Assembly: GCA_031216915.1 (NCBI GenBank)
Contig: CM062290.1
Coordinates: 251,974,581 to 252,038,580, forward strand
Source: Pictodentalium vernedei
Taxonomy: Eukaryota; Mollusca; Scaphopoda; Dentaliida; Dentaliidae
Direction of reading: 5' to 3'
DNA length: 64,000 bases
The notes beneath the pieces were generated by a model that searched no databases, was not told the origin of the DNA, and saw only the letters and a program-made list of their open reading frames with translations. Every line of letters starts with the position of its first letter. Within the stretch, counting starts at the first letter, position 1. Of the stretch, positions 40,838-51,880 are shown piece by piece. The translations under genes were made by a program, and so were the position numbers.

Positions 40838-40930
40838 TAAAGCATTGCAGATGGAGCCTTGTTACACGCAAAGTACTATATTTTAATTTAGTAATACCTG
40901 GCTCTTTTAAGTATTTTAGTTGCAAAAAAT
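40838..40930 (+). repeat. Dispersed repeat, copy 1 (partner at 41498)
   Basis: GCTAAAGCATTGCAGATGG, CAAAGTA(C/T)AATATTTTAATTTAGTAATA and TAAGTATTTTAGTTG are shared with 41498-41595. Confidence 0.7.
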
Positions 40931-41205
40931 CTCCACAGCGCTCGGCTTTCCGCAGCCTGAGTGGTGTTTGCAGTTTAGTATAGTTTTAATAGGCAGCCGG
41001 TGCCGAAGGAAATTCTCTCGTCGTGTGTCCGAACCCTGTTATGTCAATTACAATATAAACGGCGAAAGTTACTTCAGGAAGTGGTCGCGCTGGCTGGAAT
41101 ATTTCTGGTGGCAAGTGGAATTTTTGTTCGGTGTCAAATGGATTTTTGTGGTGCCAAACAAAATATTTTAGTATCAAATGGAAACTGATTGCAAATGAGA
41201 ACAAA

Positions 41206-41460
41206 TTCACCCTTTACCTAACATGAAATGCAGACGACACTTGCAAACAAAATTCTTGAATAACTAATTTTTTTCATTTTTTGTCTCAAAAACATAGGTT
41301 ATGACCCCTCTTTGGAACGAGTTCAACGAGCTCGTTTCAAAGAGGGGCCATAACCTATGTTTTTGAGACAAAAAATGAAAAAAAAAAAAATGAAAATTAA
41401 CTGGCGATTTTTGTGAATAGCGCTGGCCGGTTTTGGCCGTTATGTTGGGTAACGGGTTAA
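41206..41460 (+). mobile_element. TTAA MITE subfamily A
   Basis: Left CCCTTTACCTAACATGAAATGC after TTCA, right GTTATGTTGGGTAACGGG then TTAA. The palindrome holds one asymmetry, GGAACGAGTTC against GAGCTCGTTTC. An A run lies at 41374-41390. Confidence 0.88.
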
Positions 41461-41483
41461 CCGTGCATCGTCCTTTGAGCGCA

Positions 41484-41595
41484 ATAAGCCGCCATCTGCA
41501 ATGCTAAAGCATTGCAGATGGCGTCTTGCTGCACTCAAAGTACAATATTTTAATTTAGTAATAACCGTCTCTTCTAAGTATTTTAGTTGAAAAAA
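41484..41595 (+). repeat. Dispersed repeat, copy 2, with hairpin GCCATCTGCAATGC
   Basis: GCCGCCATCTGCAATGC pairs with GCATTGCAGATGGCG around TAAA (41487-41522). The following part repeats 40838-40930. A piece near 37225 (CATTGCAGATGGCGCC) is related. Confidence 0.7.
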
Positions 41596-42356
41596 CTCCC
41601 CACAAATAATAATAACAAAGATAGTAAAAACGTAAATCACTATTATTGAGGTGTACAAAATAATTTTAAGATTATTATTTACTAACTATTTATTCACTCC
41701 AAACAAACTAGCAGCAAATAATTTATTATCATCCAGAAGTATCATGAAAAGATTAAACAATATAATAGAATTAAGTAACAAAGAAATTGAATTTGATTAA
41801 ATGGATGAACTATTAATTCACTTCACACATCACAGAAATCCACGATTAGCATGTTGCCCATAGATTATTTAACAGACATGAATTCTGCCTCGCCTGTGTT
41901 ATCAGTTACGATTTTATCGAAAACGACGCAATGAAATAATAAACCCCAAAGCCTTTGAGACCTAGAAAAAGTATATTTTGGTTGCCAAATGCTGTATTTT
42001 GGGTACCAAAAGAAGTTTTTAGGGCTACTGGCACACCCGATAGCGCGAACACCGGCTTCAAGATTACAAACAGAGATGTCGGCATTATTGGCTACCAGGA
42101 TTCTTATCGGTCCTAAAACAGATAAAGTGTTATGTTTATCACTTACGCTGCCAAAAGCGACTATTGACGCCTATTTTGTGATGATTGTCTGTACGTTCTG
42201 GTGTGAGCAGATCTAACCTACCATCTGATTAATTGTTGGAAAGGGCTTAGAGATGATAGAGTTTCTAGTATGTAATAAATCATATTAAACTTCCTCGCAT
42301 AAAAGCGTACATGAGGTCTTCCATATATGGCTAAAGTGGGCGTGGCAGTAAAAGGG
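41596..42356. other. No feature recognised
   Basis: Short frames only. GTGGCAGTAAAAGGG next to TTAA at 42342-42360 may be a scrap of another MITE end. Confidence 0.3.
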
Positions 42357-42605
42357 TTAACCCTTTACCCAAGGAATCGCCCACATCCGCCCGCGTAATA
42401 TGCAAATTCAGCAGTTGAAAAAATATTATATTTAAAAAAATTTCAACAAAACCATATCATGTGACCCCTCGTTGGGACGAGCTCGTCGAGCTCGTTCCAA
42501 CGAGGGGTCACATGATATGTTTTTTTTTAAATTGTGGGGGAAATTTAAAAAAATAATATTTAAAATAGTAAATTTTGATATCGTCAGCATTGGGTAAAGG
42601 GTTAA
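42357..42605 (+). mobile_element. TTAA MITE subfamily B
   Basis: TTAA at both ends. Left CCCTTTACCCAAGGAATCGCC, right AGCATTGGGTAAAGGG. The palindrome is intact except for one mismatch (GGGACGAGCTCG against CGAGCTCGTTCC). Confidence 0.9.
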
Positions 42606-42864
42606 GCTTTTCTAAAAAGAGGTAGTTTCGTTCTCGTAACAGTAGCATAATCAACGTGAGTACAGATATGAAACTTGCAATCTTCTTCTGACAAAAAGAT
42701 ATGCCGAAGCTCAGGGCACCAAGGAAGGTTATTCAAATCGTTTGTAGTAGTCCCTGCACAAATAGTCGACCCTTTAACAAACTTTATCCTCTTCCCCTTA
42801 ACTTAACGTCCGACACAATACGTAGATTGTTTTAAAGAACATTGGGAAGAGACCACGCAACCAT

Positions 42865-43030
42865 GATAGCTTATTATCCCTGGTCAGTGAGGGTGTGAGA
42901 TGGGGAAATCTCACCCGAGGGCAAGATGTTAGGGCCAGACACGAGGCTTGCCGATTGTCTGGACCAAATATCTTGTCCCGAGGGTGAGATTTGCCCATCT
43001 CACACCCAACCCATCATGGATAATTTTTCT
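42865..43030. repeat. Large imperfect foldback
   Basis: GTGTGAGATGGGGAAATCTCACCCGAGGG (from 42891) pairs with CCGAGGGTGAGATTTGCCCATCTCACACC (to 43006). An AGATGTTAGGGCCAGACA / TGTCTGGACCAAATATCT inner stem and ATGATAGCTTATTATCC / GGATAATTTTT outer pairing extend it. Confidence 0.75.
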
Positions 43031-43248
43031 ACCCCCTCCAAAACACCCTGACGTCATCAAAAGTAATTCAGGGGCACGTGCAGCTATATCGAACAATTTT
43101 GTTGTCCATTTATGAAAAAAAAAAACTGAAAAAGCGCACAAAAGTTCTGTATATACCACATATATATACCACGAAATTAAATCTCATCGCCGGCAAGACA
43201 GGGATTGAAGATTTGTAGCGAAATGAACATTGACATATTCCGATGATG

Positions 43249-43443
43249 TCATTTTATGAATTTTGCAATGTATTCGCATAACTTTTCGACGGAAATTTCG
43301 TGCAACTCTCTCCACTCATAATGGCGTCCACCCAAAAATTCATATAAAAGAGTCAAGTGTCCTTTGGTTTTGTAGTCTGTGTTTCTGTTTCTAATTTCTT
43401 CGAAAAACGTTCGTCTTCTAATATTTCCGAAACGTGACACCAT
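43249..43443 (-). CDS. Short ORF, possible recombinase N-terminus or exon
   Basis: The 64-codon frame from an ATG reads MVSRFGNIRRRTFFEEIRNR, then NTDYKTKGHLTLLYEFLGG and LHEISVEKLCEYIAKFI. The order (RF..., a basic NT..TK helix, then L..IS.E.L...IAKFI) recalls the N-terminal SAM-like region of Crypton-type tyrosine recombinases, but no catalytic part follows and the match is weak. It lies just beyond the foldback at 42865. It may be a real exon, a transposon scrap or chance. Confidence 0.25.
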   Translation of the reverse strand: MVSRFGNIRRRTFFEEIRNRNTDYKTKGHLTLLYEFLGGRHYEWRELHEISVEKLCEYIAKFIK

Positions 43444-43526
43444 GTTGTTTGTTTAAAGAGGAACGTGCGTTCATTGAATAGTCCTGCACTCATTAAATAT
43501 GCTAATAAGTCGGTCACGTGGGTCAT

Positions 43527-43560
43527 GTGAGATAGATATGTATCTCACATGGCCTCCCCA
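43527..43560. repeat. Short hairpin
   Basis: GTGAGATAGATATGTATCTCAC (with outer GTGGG...CCCCAC) forms an 11-bp stem with little loop. Confidence 0.6.
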
Positions 43561-44283
43561 CATGAGACACGCATATCGTGCATAGGAAGTGGGGGAGAAA
43601 AGGGGGTGTTTACTCTTAAGATGTTCAAAGCAGGTTTCGAACAACATCACATAAATATTGCTGAAGAAAGAATAATTTCTGATAGTTCTTCCAATACAGA
43701 CGTTTATCTTTAAAAGGTTCATCGCCTTATTGGAGGCCTGGCCTTAAAATTTATGCCATATTTCCCGATTTGTTGTCGTTTTAAGGTCATTTCAGCAAAG
43801 CTTTAATATCTCGTTGACAGTTGAAAATGCCAGCGGAAATTCACAGAAGCATCAGTCCCGATAGACGGAACTTCATGATGATTGCTTGCTATTAGACGAG
43901 GCTTCCGAATCACATCAATCTTCCACCCAACTAAAAGGTATTCGAATACACCGGTCGATGGGATCATTAACTTCCAGATTTTTACGGTGTCCCTTTGTCC
44001 ATGTCGAGAAATGGCTCATCGATTTTCAGATAAAGTGAGATATCACTGTATGCAGTAAACATTCTACTGAACCTACAATTCACTCGACATTTCAAGAAGA
44101 AAATATTATTATTTCTAAAATACACATGGAAACGGAAACATTGGACGTTAGGGAGGTTTCACGAAAATGGGTTTTGAGATAACGGCGTAATCACGGTGGG
44201 GAATTGGGTGCATTTCCTGAAAAATGTCAATCTAATATTCATACATCACGAAACCCCTAAAGGGGAGGAAGGGGGTATGTTTC
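43561..44283. other. No feature recognised
   Basis: Short frames only. Confidence 0.3.
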
Positions 44284-44363
44284 CGATAGAAGTTAGCGAC
44301 GCGAAGCATCGTCGCATGTCAGATGTGACATGCAACGACGCTTTGCGTCGCATATGTCTATCG
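44284..44363. repeat. Long hairpin
   Basis: CGATAGAAGTTAGCGACGCG...GATGCATGTC-type arms: AGCGACGCGAAGCATCGTCG pairs with CGACGCTTTGCGTCGC around AGAT, with outer TAGA/TCTA pairing; about 36 bp of stem. Confidence 0.75.
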
Positions 44364-44599
44364 AAGTGATGTATAAAAAATACGTAATCTCCTTCATTCT
44401 AACTGGAAACTGGAAAATATTTGTTGCGTGAAAAGACAATCGCATGTGGAAAAAAATAGGCCGATGAAATCGTCAGATGTGTACCCATACACGCAACTAT
44501 TCGAAAGCTGTATGACGGAGGGCCACCACGGATGCCGACATTATGTACACCATACATGGTATGGGTACATATAGAAATGGATTGGAGGAGTGTCTAATT

Positions 44600-45770
44600 T
44601 GATGGATAAAGGGTTAATATCTCCGGATCAAATTATCAAATTTACATAAAAAACTATACAGCACAGCACATCAGTAACCTGAATACATATATAAAGTAAC
44701 ATGACAATCGGATTAATATTTTTTGAGTTACCAAAGGGATTGGAGAAATTGGAGAAATTTTCAATTTGATGGATAAAGGGTTAATATCTCAGGATCAAAT
44801 TATCAGATTCACACCAAAAACTAAACAGCTCGGCACTTCAGTAACCTGAACACAAATATAAAGTAACTTGACAATCCAAGAAATATTTCTCAAGTTATCG
44901 AATGCCAAAGAAATGGATACGGACGCCGGACGTTCAATTTGAAGGATAAAGGGTTAATATCTCAGGATCAAAATAACAGATTTACACCAAAAACTATACA
45001 GCTCGGCACATCAGTAACCTGAACACAAATATAAAGTAACTTGACAATCCAAGCAATATTTTTCAAGTTATCGAATGCCAAAGGAATTGGAGGAATTTTC
45101 AATTTGAAGGATAAAGGGTTAATATATCGGGATCAAATCATCAGATTTACAACAAAAACTATACAGCTCGGCAAATCAGTAACCTGAACACAAATATAAA
45201 GTAACTAGACAGTGCAAGCAATATTGTTCAAGTTATCGAATGCCAAAGGGATTGGAGGAATTTTCAATTTGAAGGATAAAGGGTTAAAATCTCAGGATCA
45301 AATTATCAGATTTACACCAAAAACTATACAGCTCGACACATCAGTAACCTGAACACAAATATATAGTAACTTGACAATCCAAGCAATATTTTTCAAGTTA
45401 TCGAATGCCAAAGAAATGGATACGGACGCCGGACGTTCAATTTGAAGGATAAAGGGTTAATATCTCAAGATCAAAATAACAGATTTACACCAAAAGCTAT
45501 ACAGCTCGGCACATCAGTAACCTGAACACAATTATAAAGTAACTTGACAATCCACGCAATAGTTTTCATGTTATCGAATGCCAAAGGGATTGGAGGAATT
45601 TTCAATTTGATGGATAAAGGGTTAAAATCTCAGGATCAAATTATCAGATTTACACCAAAAACTATACAGCTCGGCACATCAGTAACCTGAACACAAATAT
45701 AAAGTAACTTGACAATCAAAGCAATATTTTTCAAGTTATCGAATGCCAAAGAAATGGATACAGACGCCGG
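44600..45770 (+). repeat. Tandem satellite, about 168-bp unit, seven copies
   Basis: The motif GATAAAGGGTTAA(T/A)ATCTC starts at about 44602, 44770, 44945, 45110, 45277, 45450 and 45611. Each unit also has AACTATACAGCTCGGCACATC, AACCTGAACACAAATATAAAG and AAGTTATCGAATGCCAAAG. Two unit types differ by an ATGGATACGGACGCCGGACG insert. Confidence 0.92.
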
Positions 45771-45882
45771 ACGGACAGACGGACAGACAGACGGACAGAC
45801 GGACAGTCGGACGTTCCAACTATTTGGGTTTAAGGGCTTCGAAAAAAACATTTTATGTGTCCATCACCTTATTTTAGCCAGA

Positions 45883-46325
45883 ACCCCACCCCCTCCACCC
45901 TAGAACTTATATTTAACCCTAACCCCACCCTATCCACTCAAAATCACACCCTAACCCTAACCCTAACCCTACCCTACCCTACCCTGACCCTAAACCCTAA
46001 AACCCCACCTCTGACCCTAACCCCCACCCCCCAGGGACCTAACCCACCCCAACGTTAAGATCTACTCTGGGGCTACCCCTAACCCTAACCCAACCCCACC
46101 CCTGACCCTAACCCCACCCTAGCCGGACCAAAAGGTTTAGGGGCTATGTTTTGGTTTAGGGGCTATAAAAACTAAAACCCCACCCCTGACCCCAACCCCC
46201 ACCCCACTGGGTCCAAACCCCTTGCAACCTTTAGCCCTGCCCTGGGGCTACCCCTACCCCTAACCCCACCCCTCTCCTAACCCTAATACTACCCTAATTT
46301 CGACTAACCTCCTAAAACTAATAAC
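45883..46325 (-). repeat. Telomere-like degenerate CCCTAA / CCCCACCC tract
   Basis: Exact CCCTAA units run at 45949-45970, surrounded by 350 bases of CCCTAACCCC, ACCCTACCCT and CTGACCCTAACC variants. The - strand is G-rich (GGGTTAGGG) and could form quadruplexes. Internal and degenerate, so not a chromosome end. Confidence 0.85.
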
Positions 46326-46745
46326 TCCTAAACAGGTTTAGTTGACCCGGACAGACAGACGGACGGACGGATGGACAGACGGACAGACGGACGGACAAAG
46401 GATGGACGAACGACGGATGGCCACCCCGGATGCCGGCATTATGTGTACCATACATAGTATGGATCAGCAGCAGTGGATGCAGTTGAAAGAGTGACGCTCA
46501 TGTAAGTTTTATACCCGCCGGGATTGAACTCTGCCACTACAAAATGAAAAGGGAAGACGAGACTATTGTCCAAAGGTTTTGATGTTTGTGTATTGTTCGC
46601 GAGTTTCGATATTTTATTTAGACGGAATGTGTGTTAGCAGCAATACAAGAAGAAACGTTTTGTTGTTGGTAGTTCACAATGAATAATATCCACGCGTTTG
46701 TGGTGGATGAAGTTCCGAGGATCATTAACTAGTATTAACGGTTAC

Positions 46746-47028
46746 CAGAGGCGGCGGAACCAGGGGGCATAGGGGACACGTCAGTGCCCATCCACTCTTT
46801 TCCACAGACATGTTACGCGGTTACACAATGCGTTAAAATGACACATGCAAACATTTCAATATACAGACATACCTGTAATATATTATTTGCAAATCCGAAC
46901 AACATTTGGCCAAAGAATCCCACCTTCGGTCGCTTCGGTCCGTTTCGTCTACTTCAATCATCCCCCGACCAGAATGTTCGCCTTGAAAATTTATGTCCCT
47001 AACTTTTATCGAGCTTCCGCCGCCTCTG
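46746..47028. mobile_element. hAT-like MITE
   Basis: The ends CAGAGGCGGCGGAA and TTCCGCCGCCTCTG are 14-bp inverted repeats. Flanking 8-mers ACGGTTAC (46738) and ACGCTTAT (47029) agree at 6 of 8 positions, as a decayed hAT target duplication would. No transposase. Confidence 0.75.
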
Positions 47029-47490
47029 ACGCTTATTGTATGTAGCCATTGACGTTGAGAGTTTGTTGGAATTTACAAGAGACAGCTACATTTTCTTGGT
47101 ACAGGTTTGGCACTTTTACTGTGGCGACTAGTTCCAGAAACTGCTCAGTGCATGGATGGGACATTCAGAAACGATCAAAGGAAACAAGTGAAAATGGAAC
47201 GGAAACAACGAAATACCCGAAACGAGCTTTCACGAAGTACTGGTCACTGACGTGACGAGCGTGGCATGAATAGCAGCAACTGCCATTAAGGTTTCGTTCC
47301 ACTGTTTCGTACTTCTGCACAGGAAGCAAGTGAATTTGGAAATAAAGGCATGTCCCAAATCTGACACCACATGAATTGGTTCTGTATTTTTTTTGGAATT
47401 GGAGTTATGAAAGAAAGAGACTACTTGTTGGAACGTAGACTTTAATTTATGAGTCACTGGATTAAATCTCGATGCATATTGCTATAATAC
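47029..47490. other. No feature recognised
   Basis: Short frames only, up to the satellite-cored element. Confidence 0.3.
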
Positions 47491-49468
47491 AAGAGGCCCC
47501 ACGGGGCCTGAATCGCTCATCTTGAACAGAACACAATATAAACAGAGTCCAAGAATGAGTACATTAAGCAAGCCATATCCATAGGCTACACTGTCAATCC
47601 TTGAGTCCCTCAGGAGTGACAGAAATAATCCGGGCATTATGCCTTTTCTTCAGTTGATCATAAGGTAAAATGTAGAGCTCCCATATGAAGCCCCTTGATA
47701 CAACCTATGTGGATTAATCTTAGTTACACACCTCTAGAGGGTACTGAATACAAAATTTTTAATTCTTCAGCAAAATGGCCAATTCCGGCTCCCATAGGGA
47801 ACCCAAATATTAACCCAGGCTCTCGATTTGAACACAGTTGAATCTGACTTCCCTAGAGATGTTGTGTACCAAATATGAAAGCATTCTGACTGTTGGATCT
47901 GAAGAAGAGAAATTTTAAAGAAATTTCTTCATACTGCACGAAGTTAAAATTTGGGATACCATAGCGAGCCCAAATATAAACCTATGGATCCGATTTGAAC
48001 AAACTTGAATCTGACCCCCTAGAGATGTTGTATACCAAATATGAAAGCATTCTGACTAGTGGATCTGAAGAAGAAGATTATTGAAGAAATTCCCTCATAT
48101 TGTACTAAGTTAAATTTCAGTTTCCCATATGGAGCCCAAATATTAACCCAGGCACTTGAATTGAACAAACTGGAATCTGACCCCCATAGAGATGCTGTAT
48201 ACCAAATATGAAAGCATTTCGACTGGTGGTTCTGAAGAAGATTTTTAAGGAAATTTCCTCATATTGCACTAAGTAAAAATTTGGGCTACCATAGCGAGCC
48301 CAAATATATACCTAGGGACCTGATTTGAACAAACTTGAGTCTGCCCCCCCCCCCCCCCCCCCCAGAGATGTTGCATACCAAATATGAAAGCATTCTGACT
48401 GGTGGATCTGAAAAAGAAGGGTTTTTTTTTTAAATTACCCCCCCCCCCCCCCCCCCCCCATATTGAACAAAGTTAAAATTTGGACTTCTGTAGAAAACAC
48501 AAATATTAACCTAGGCACTTGGTTTGAACAATCTTGAATCTGGCCCTCATAACAATGATGTATACCAAACATTAAAGAATTCTGACTGGTGGTTCTGAAG
48601 AAAAAGATTTTTAAAGAATATTCCCCATATTACCCTATGTTAAAAATTCGGGCTCCTGTAGTGAGCCCAAATACGAACCAAAGAGCTTTATTTCAACAAA
48701 ATTGTATCTGACCCCCCTATGAATGCTGTATACCAAATATCAAAAGGTTCTGATGATTGGTTCTGGAGAAAAGAGTTTAAAGTTTTGCAAATATGCTGAC
48801 TCAGCATTTTTTCGATGCCCATTACAGAACACCCTAACAAACCGATAGCAATTTTTGACCATTCAATTCTACTCGTCCTAAGGATACTTCATACCAAATA
48901 ACAGCTCTCTGTTACCCGTGGTTTGGGAAAGATGGGCGTTTGAAAATATTTCTATTTTTAGCTCCCAGGGTTCCCATGGGGATACGGGATTTTTTTTTTT
49001 TTTTTTTTGCATAGTTCAAGTACTTATGACCCAATAATACCACATACCAAATTTGGCTCATACAGGACCATCGGTTCAGAAAATAGAAATTTTGGGCGGG
49101 GCCAAAAATCTTACCCCTCCCATTACAAAGCCAAATATTGCTTCACGAACTTCGTTTGAAAAACTTGTTTCTACACCTCAAAAGAAAGCTCCATAGAAAA
49201 TAGCAAGGCATTGTACTCGCTGGTTCTTGAGAAGAAGATTTTAAAAATATTTTGGAGCATTTTCCCCACTCCCTCCCTATGGGGTTGAGCATGTTGAGTT
49301 GAACAAAAATGCAACGCCCCTTTACGACCATCACTCACACAAACTTTCACTTGAATTGGCCCAGTGGATTTGGAGGAGAAGACCAAAACGTGGTGTTTAC
49401 GGACGACGGACGACGGACGGAGAGCGATGAGATTAGCTCAGCTTGACTTTGTCAAGATGAGCTAAAAA
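47491..49468 (-). mobile_element. Satellite-cored pearl/Helentron-type element, family 1, full length
   Basis: The terminal hairpin AGGCCCCACGGGGCCT (47494-47509) is followed by GCTCATCTTGA (47515). The other end is TCAAGATGAGCTAAAAA (49452-49468), so GCTCATCTTGA and TCAAGATGAGC are subterminal inverted repeats. The core has about six 180-bp units, with C runs at 48345 and 48439. A GC-richer unique part and a GGACGACGGACGG tract (49400-49421) follow. Hairpin at one end only, subterminal inverted repeats and no coding frame are Helentron-associated features. In that convention the element runs on the - strand. Confidence 0.82.
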
Positions 49469-50600
49469 CAGTGGCTCAGAAAATGAGAATAAGTTTTGAT
49501 TTTTATATGGGATTTCTTATGACATGGAAACATTTTTTTTTTCTTTTTTTAGTAATTGGTAACTATGTGCATTTGAGGTGAGTATAGGTGCTGACGCTTG
49601 GAAAATACTGCTGCTGTGGTCGCCAAGTGGCTGAAGTGGTTCGTTTGAGCATATATCCTCCGATTGGCCAACCGTAAAAAAATGCGACGAGGCCACTTTA
49701 AGAAGATATTATTGGCGGAATACTGAGTCTTTAGAAACGAGTATTTTGTTGTTGAAAAAAATGTCTTTTGTTGTCATAGTTCTAAGGGTTAGTCATACGA
49801 AATCTTTTGTAGTGGTAATGGCTTGAGGACAGTCTAACCAGGAAATTGCATCCTCAAGATGACAATTACTTATCTTCATATTATTCATTGCTTGAGGCTT
49901 TACCAATAAAAATGGTAAATTGTCGGTCGCTTCATTAAGACTACTCGTCAAAACTAGAGTTAGAATCTCGGGGCAAATGCTGTTCTTTTTAAAAAAAGAA
50001 AAAAAAACTACAGCAAGGTAAGTGTTCTGGTAACACATGACAAAAAATGTTGGCAAAAATATTAGCTACGGGAGAAGAGTGAGGAGGGTCAGGGGGAGGT
50101 AGATGCCCATCCCTATTCAATTAGAGTGAATGTTGGATATTCCTATAAAAGTCTACGCAGTGTGCAGAAAGTGGATAGCAGATAATAGAAACCAGTGCTG
50201 CTTACCTGTAGGAACGCGGGGGAATGCCGTCCATCTACTTTATTACACGCCAGTGCAACACTCACCATGCGGAAAATGAAAATCCGTTCCGCACACATGT
50301 GCAGAACGGAAATCATTGACGGACTATTTTTAAATAGAAGCGAAACTTCACTGAAATTTTCTTCAAATCGTGCACCGCAATTACAATTTGAATCGCTAGC
50401 GATAGCTAAAAATAGAAACATTGGTTCCCCTCGCAGATTTGGTTGGCGATGAAATGTGTTCTTTTTGTTGATAGTTCGTCCCTTGAGTTGCAATGTGTTG
50501 TACGTGCTACTGATACATAGAACTCATTGGAACTCAGGAGGGGACGAGTTGTCAAATGAATTGCTAAGTGTCCTAATAATTGATTTTATAGACGTGAAGG
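49469..50600. other. No gene recognised
   Basis: Frames at 50143-50493 (-) and 50195-50452 (+) overlap and have no motif. CCGTTCCGCACACATGTGCAGAACGG (50284-50309) is a short hairpin. Confidence 0.35.
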
Positions 50601-50605
50601 TGTGT

Positions 50606-51050
50606 GTTTATTTATTTATTTATTTATTTATTTTTTTATTTATTTATTTATTGGTGTTTAAGGTCATATACTTATGCACGATGGCTAATCACGACCGTGA
50701 CAGTTTTACGGATAGAGGAAGCCGGAGTTCCCGGAGAGAACCACCGAGCAATGACGAGCAGCTGCCAGATCACCAACATCGTAACTCCGCACTGCAGCAC
50801 AGGCAGCGTCTGATTGGTTGAAGGCATGCGTACCAACAACGGTGCAGTACGCTTTAGTACTCGGCGTCATCGTGCCCCTATGTGGACAATCGGGGTTAAG
50901 AGCCTTGTCCAAGGACACAACGCGTGAGTCCGAATTGATCGCTCAGACGGTCACCCATCCGAAGATTAACCGGACTCGACGTTGCTTAACTTCGGTGATC
51001 TGACAAGAATCGATTACCGCAGCGCCGCTGTGATCCCTGATGAAGGCGTG
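50606..51050 (-). mobile_element. SINE with 5S-rRNA-like head, full length
   Basis: On the - strand the head (51045 to 50940) reads TGTCAGATCACCGAAGTTAA, GCAACGTCGAGTCCGG and ATCTTCGGATGGGTGACCGTCTGAG, a clear 5S rRNA derivative including its internal promoter region. The body is the same as in the tRNA-headed SINE at 39538. The (TTTA)n tail complement is at 50608-50652. The 5S-derived class is known as SINE3. Confidence 0.88.
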
Positions 51051-51055
51051 TAATA

Positions 51056-51149
51056 AACACAGAACGACACACGCGGGTGAATGGGTTAATCGATATGGCA
51101 CGAGTGCCATATCGATTAACCCATTCACACGCATGTGTCGTTCTGTGTA
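51056..51149. repeat. Long near-perfect hairpin
   Basis: ACACAGAACGACACACGCG...GGTTAATCGATATGGCAC pairs with GTGCCATATCGATTAACC...ACGCATGTGTCGTTCTGTGT around GA; the stem is about 43 bp with few mismatches. It directly follows the SINE head. Confidence 0.88.
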
Positions 51150-51780
51150 TTTTGCCTGAAGGGGGGGGGGGGGGGGGGGACGCCGTCCCCCTACAATTTC
51201 CACAGCTGACAATTTTCGTCATTGGAAGAGATTTACAGGAAGGTTAGCTCAACTTAATTTCCTAAGGCTGTCGGTAAATTTGACACTAAGGGTGTGGGAC
51301 TTTTATATGAAATTGAAATTTAGGAAATGTACCGAATTTGTATCATCGATGTGCGCATCATTTCAAACACAGAGGCATTTTCCTGTAGAGAGGTATAAAA
51401 ATACAGAAGTTCGCTTTTTACATTTTTTCTCCCAATCAGTTTGAACGTTTGACTATTATCTTCTGTTGAAACACATTTAAAAATAAGAAAACGGCCGTTT
51501 CATAACATTTTGATGTTCTGAAACTTTTTTTCTTTTAGTTATATCAAGGGTTACACATGATACGGACTCTGTACTTCCCATTTATATAAAAGTCTAAGAG
51601 GTAGATTGGCTATTTTTTCCTGTAAAGAATAAAAACTTGCACATTACTGCAAAAACACATTCAATAAAGAAAGAGCTCAAAATAGGCACTTAATTTGTGT
51701 TGGTAGGTGTGATACTGAAAGATATTCTTTCTGACTAGTCTCTGTGAAATAGTTGGTCCTAATTAGCTTGCTATAAAAAG
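51150..51780. other. Unassigned; G tract
   Basis: A G run lies at 51161-51179. AT-rich sequence without a gene motif follows. Confidence 0.35.
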
Positions 51781-51781
51781 C

Positions 51782-51880
51782 CAAGTTTCCTTTTGTAACT
51801 TATATTAAACGAAAACAACGGACAGCTCCGAGAGCTGTCCGTTGTTGTCGTTTATTAAAAATAACGAAAGGAAACTTGTT
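51782..51880. repeat. Hairpin
   Basis: AAACGAAAACAACGGACAGCT pairs with AGCTGTCCGTTGTTGTCGTTT around CCGAG. Outer CAAGTTTCCTTT / AAAGGAAACTTG extends it. Confidence 0.82.

Larger units (their letters stand above)
44520..46470. mobile_element. Satellite- and telomere-like-repeat-bearing element with direct terminal repeats
   Basis: GCCACCACGGATGCCGACATTATGT...ACCATACATGGTATGG (44522-44568) is repeated on the same strand as GCCACCCCGGATGCCGGCATTATGT...ACCATACATAGTATGG (46420-46463). Between them are seven 168-bp satellite units, a GACGGACAGAC tract, CCCTAA-rich sequence and a second GGACAGACGG tract. The layout is like the satellite-cored elements elsewhere in the window. Confidence 0.55.

Noticed and set aside
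44600-45770. CRISPR-like array of regular repeats
   Set aside because: The units are tandem without unique spacers and the setting is eukaryotic; it is satellite DNA.
45883-46325. Chromosome end
   Set aside because: The CCCTAA tract is short, degenerate and flanked on both sides by ordinary sequence; it is interstitial.
50940-51050. Possible 5S rRNA gene on the - strand
   Set aside because: The 5S-like sequence is diverged, lacks its ends and is fused to the SINE body, as at 27180-27242. It is a 5S-derived SINE head.
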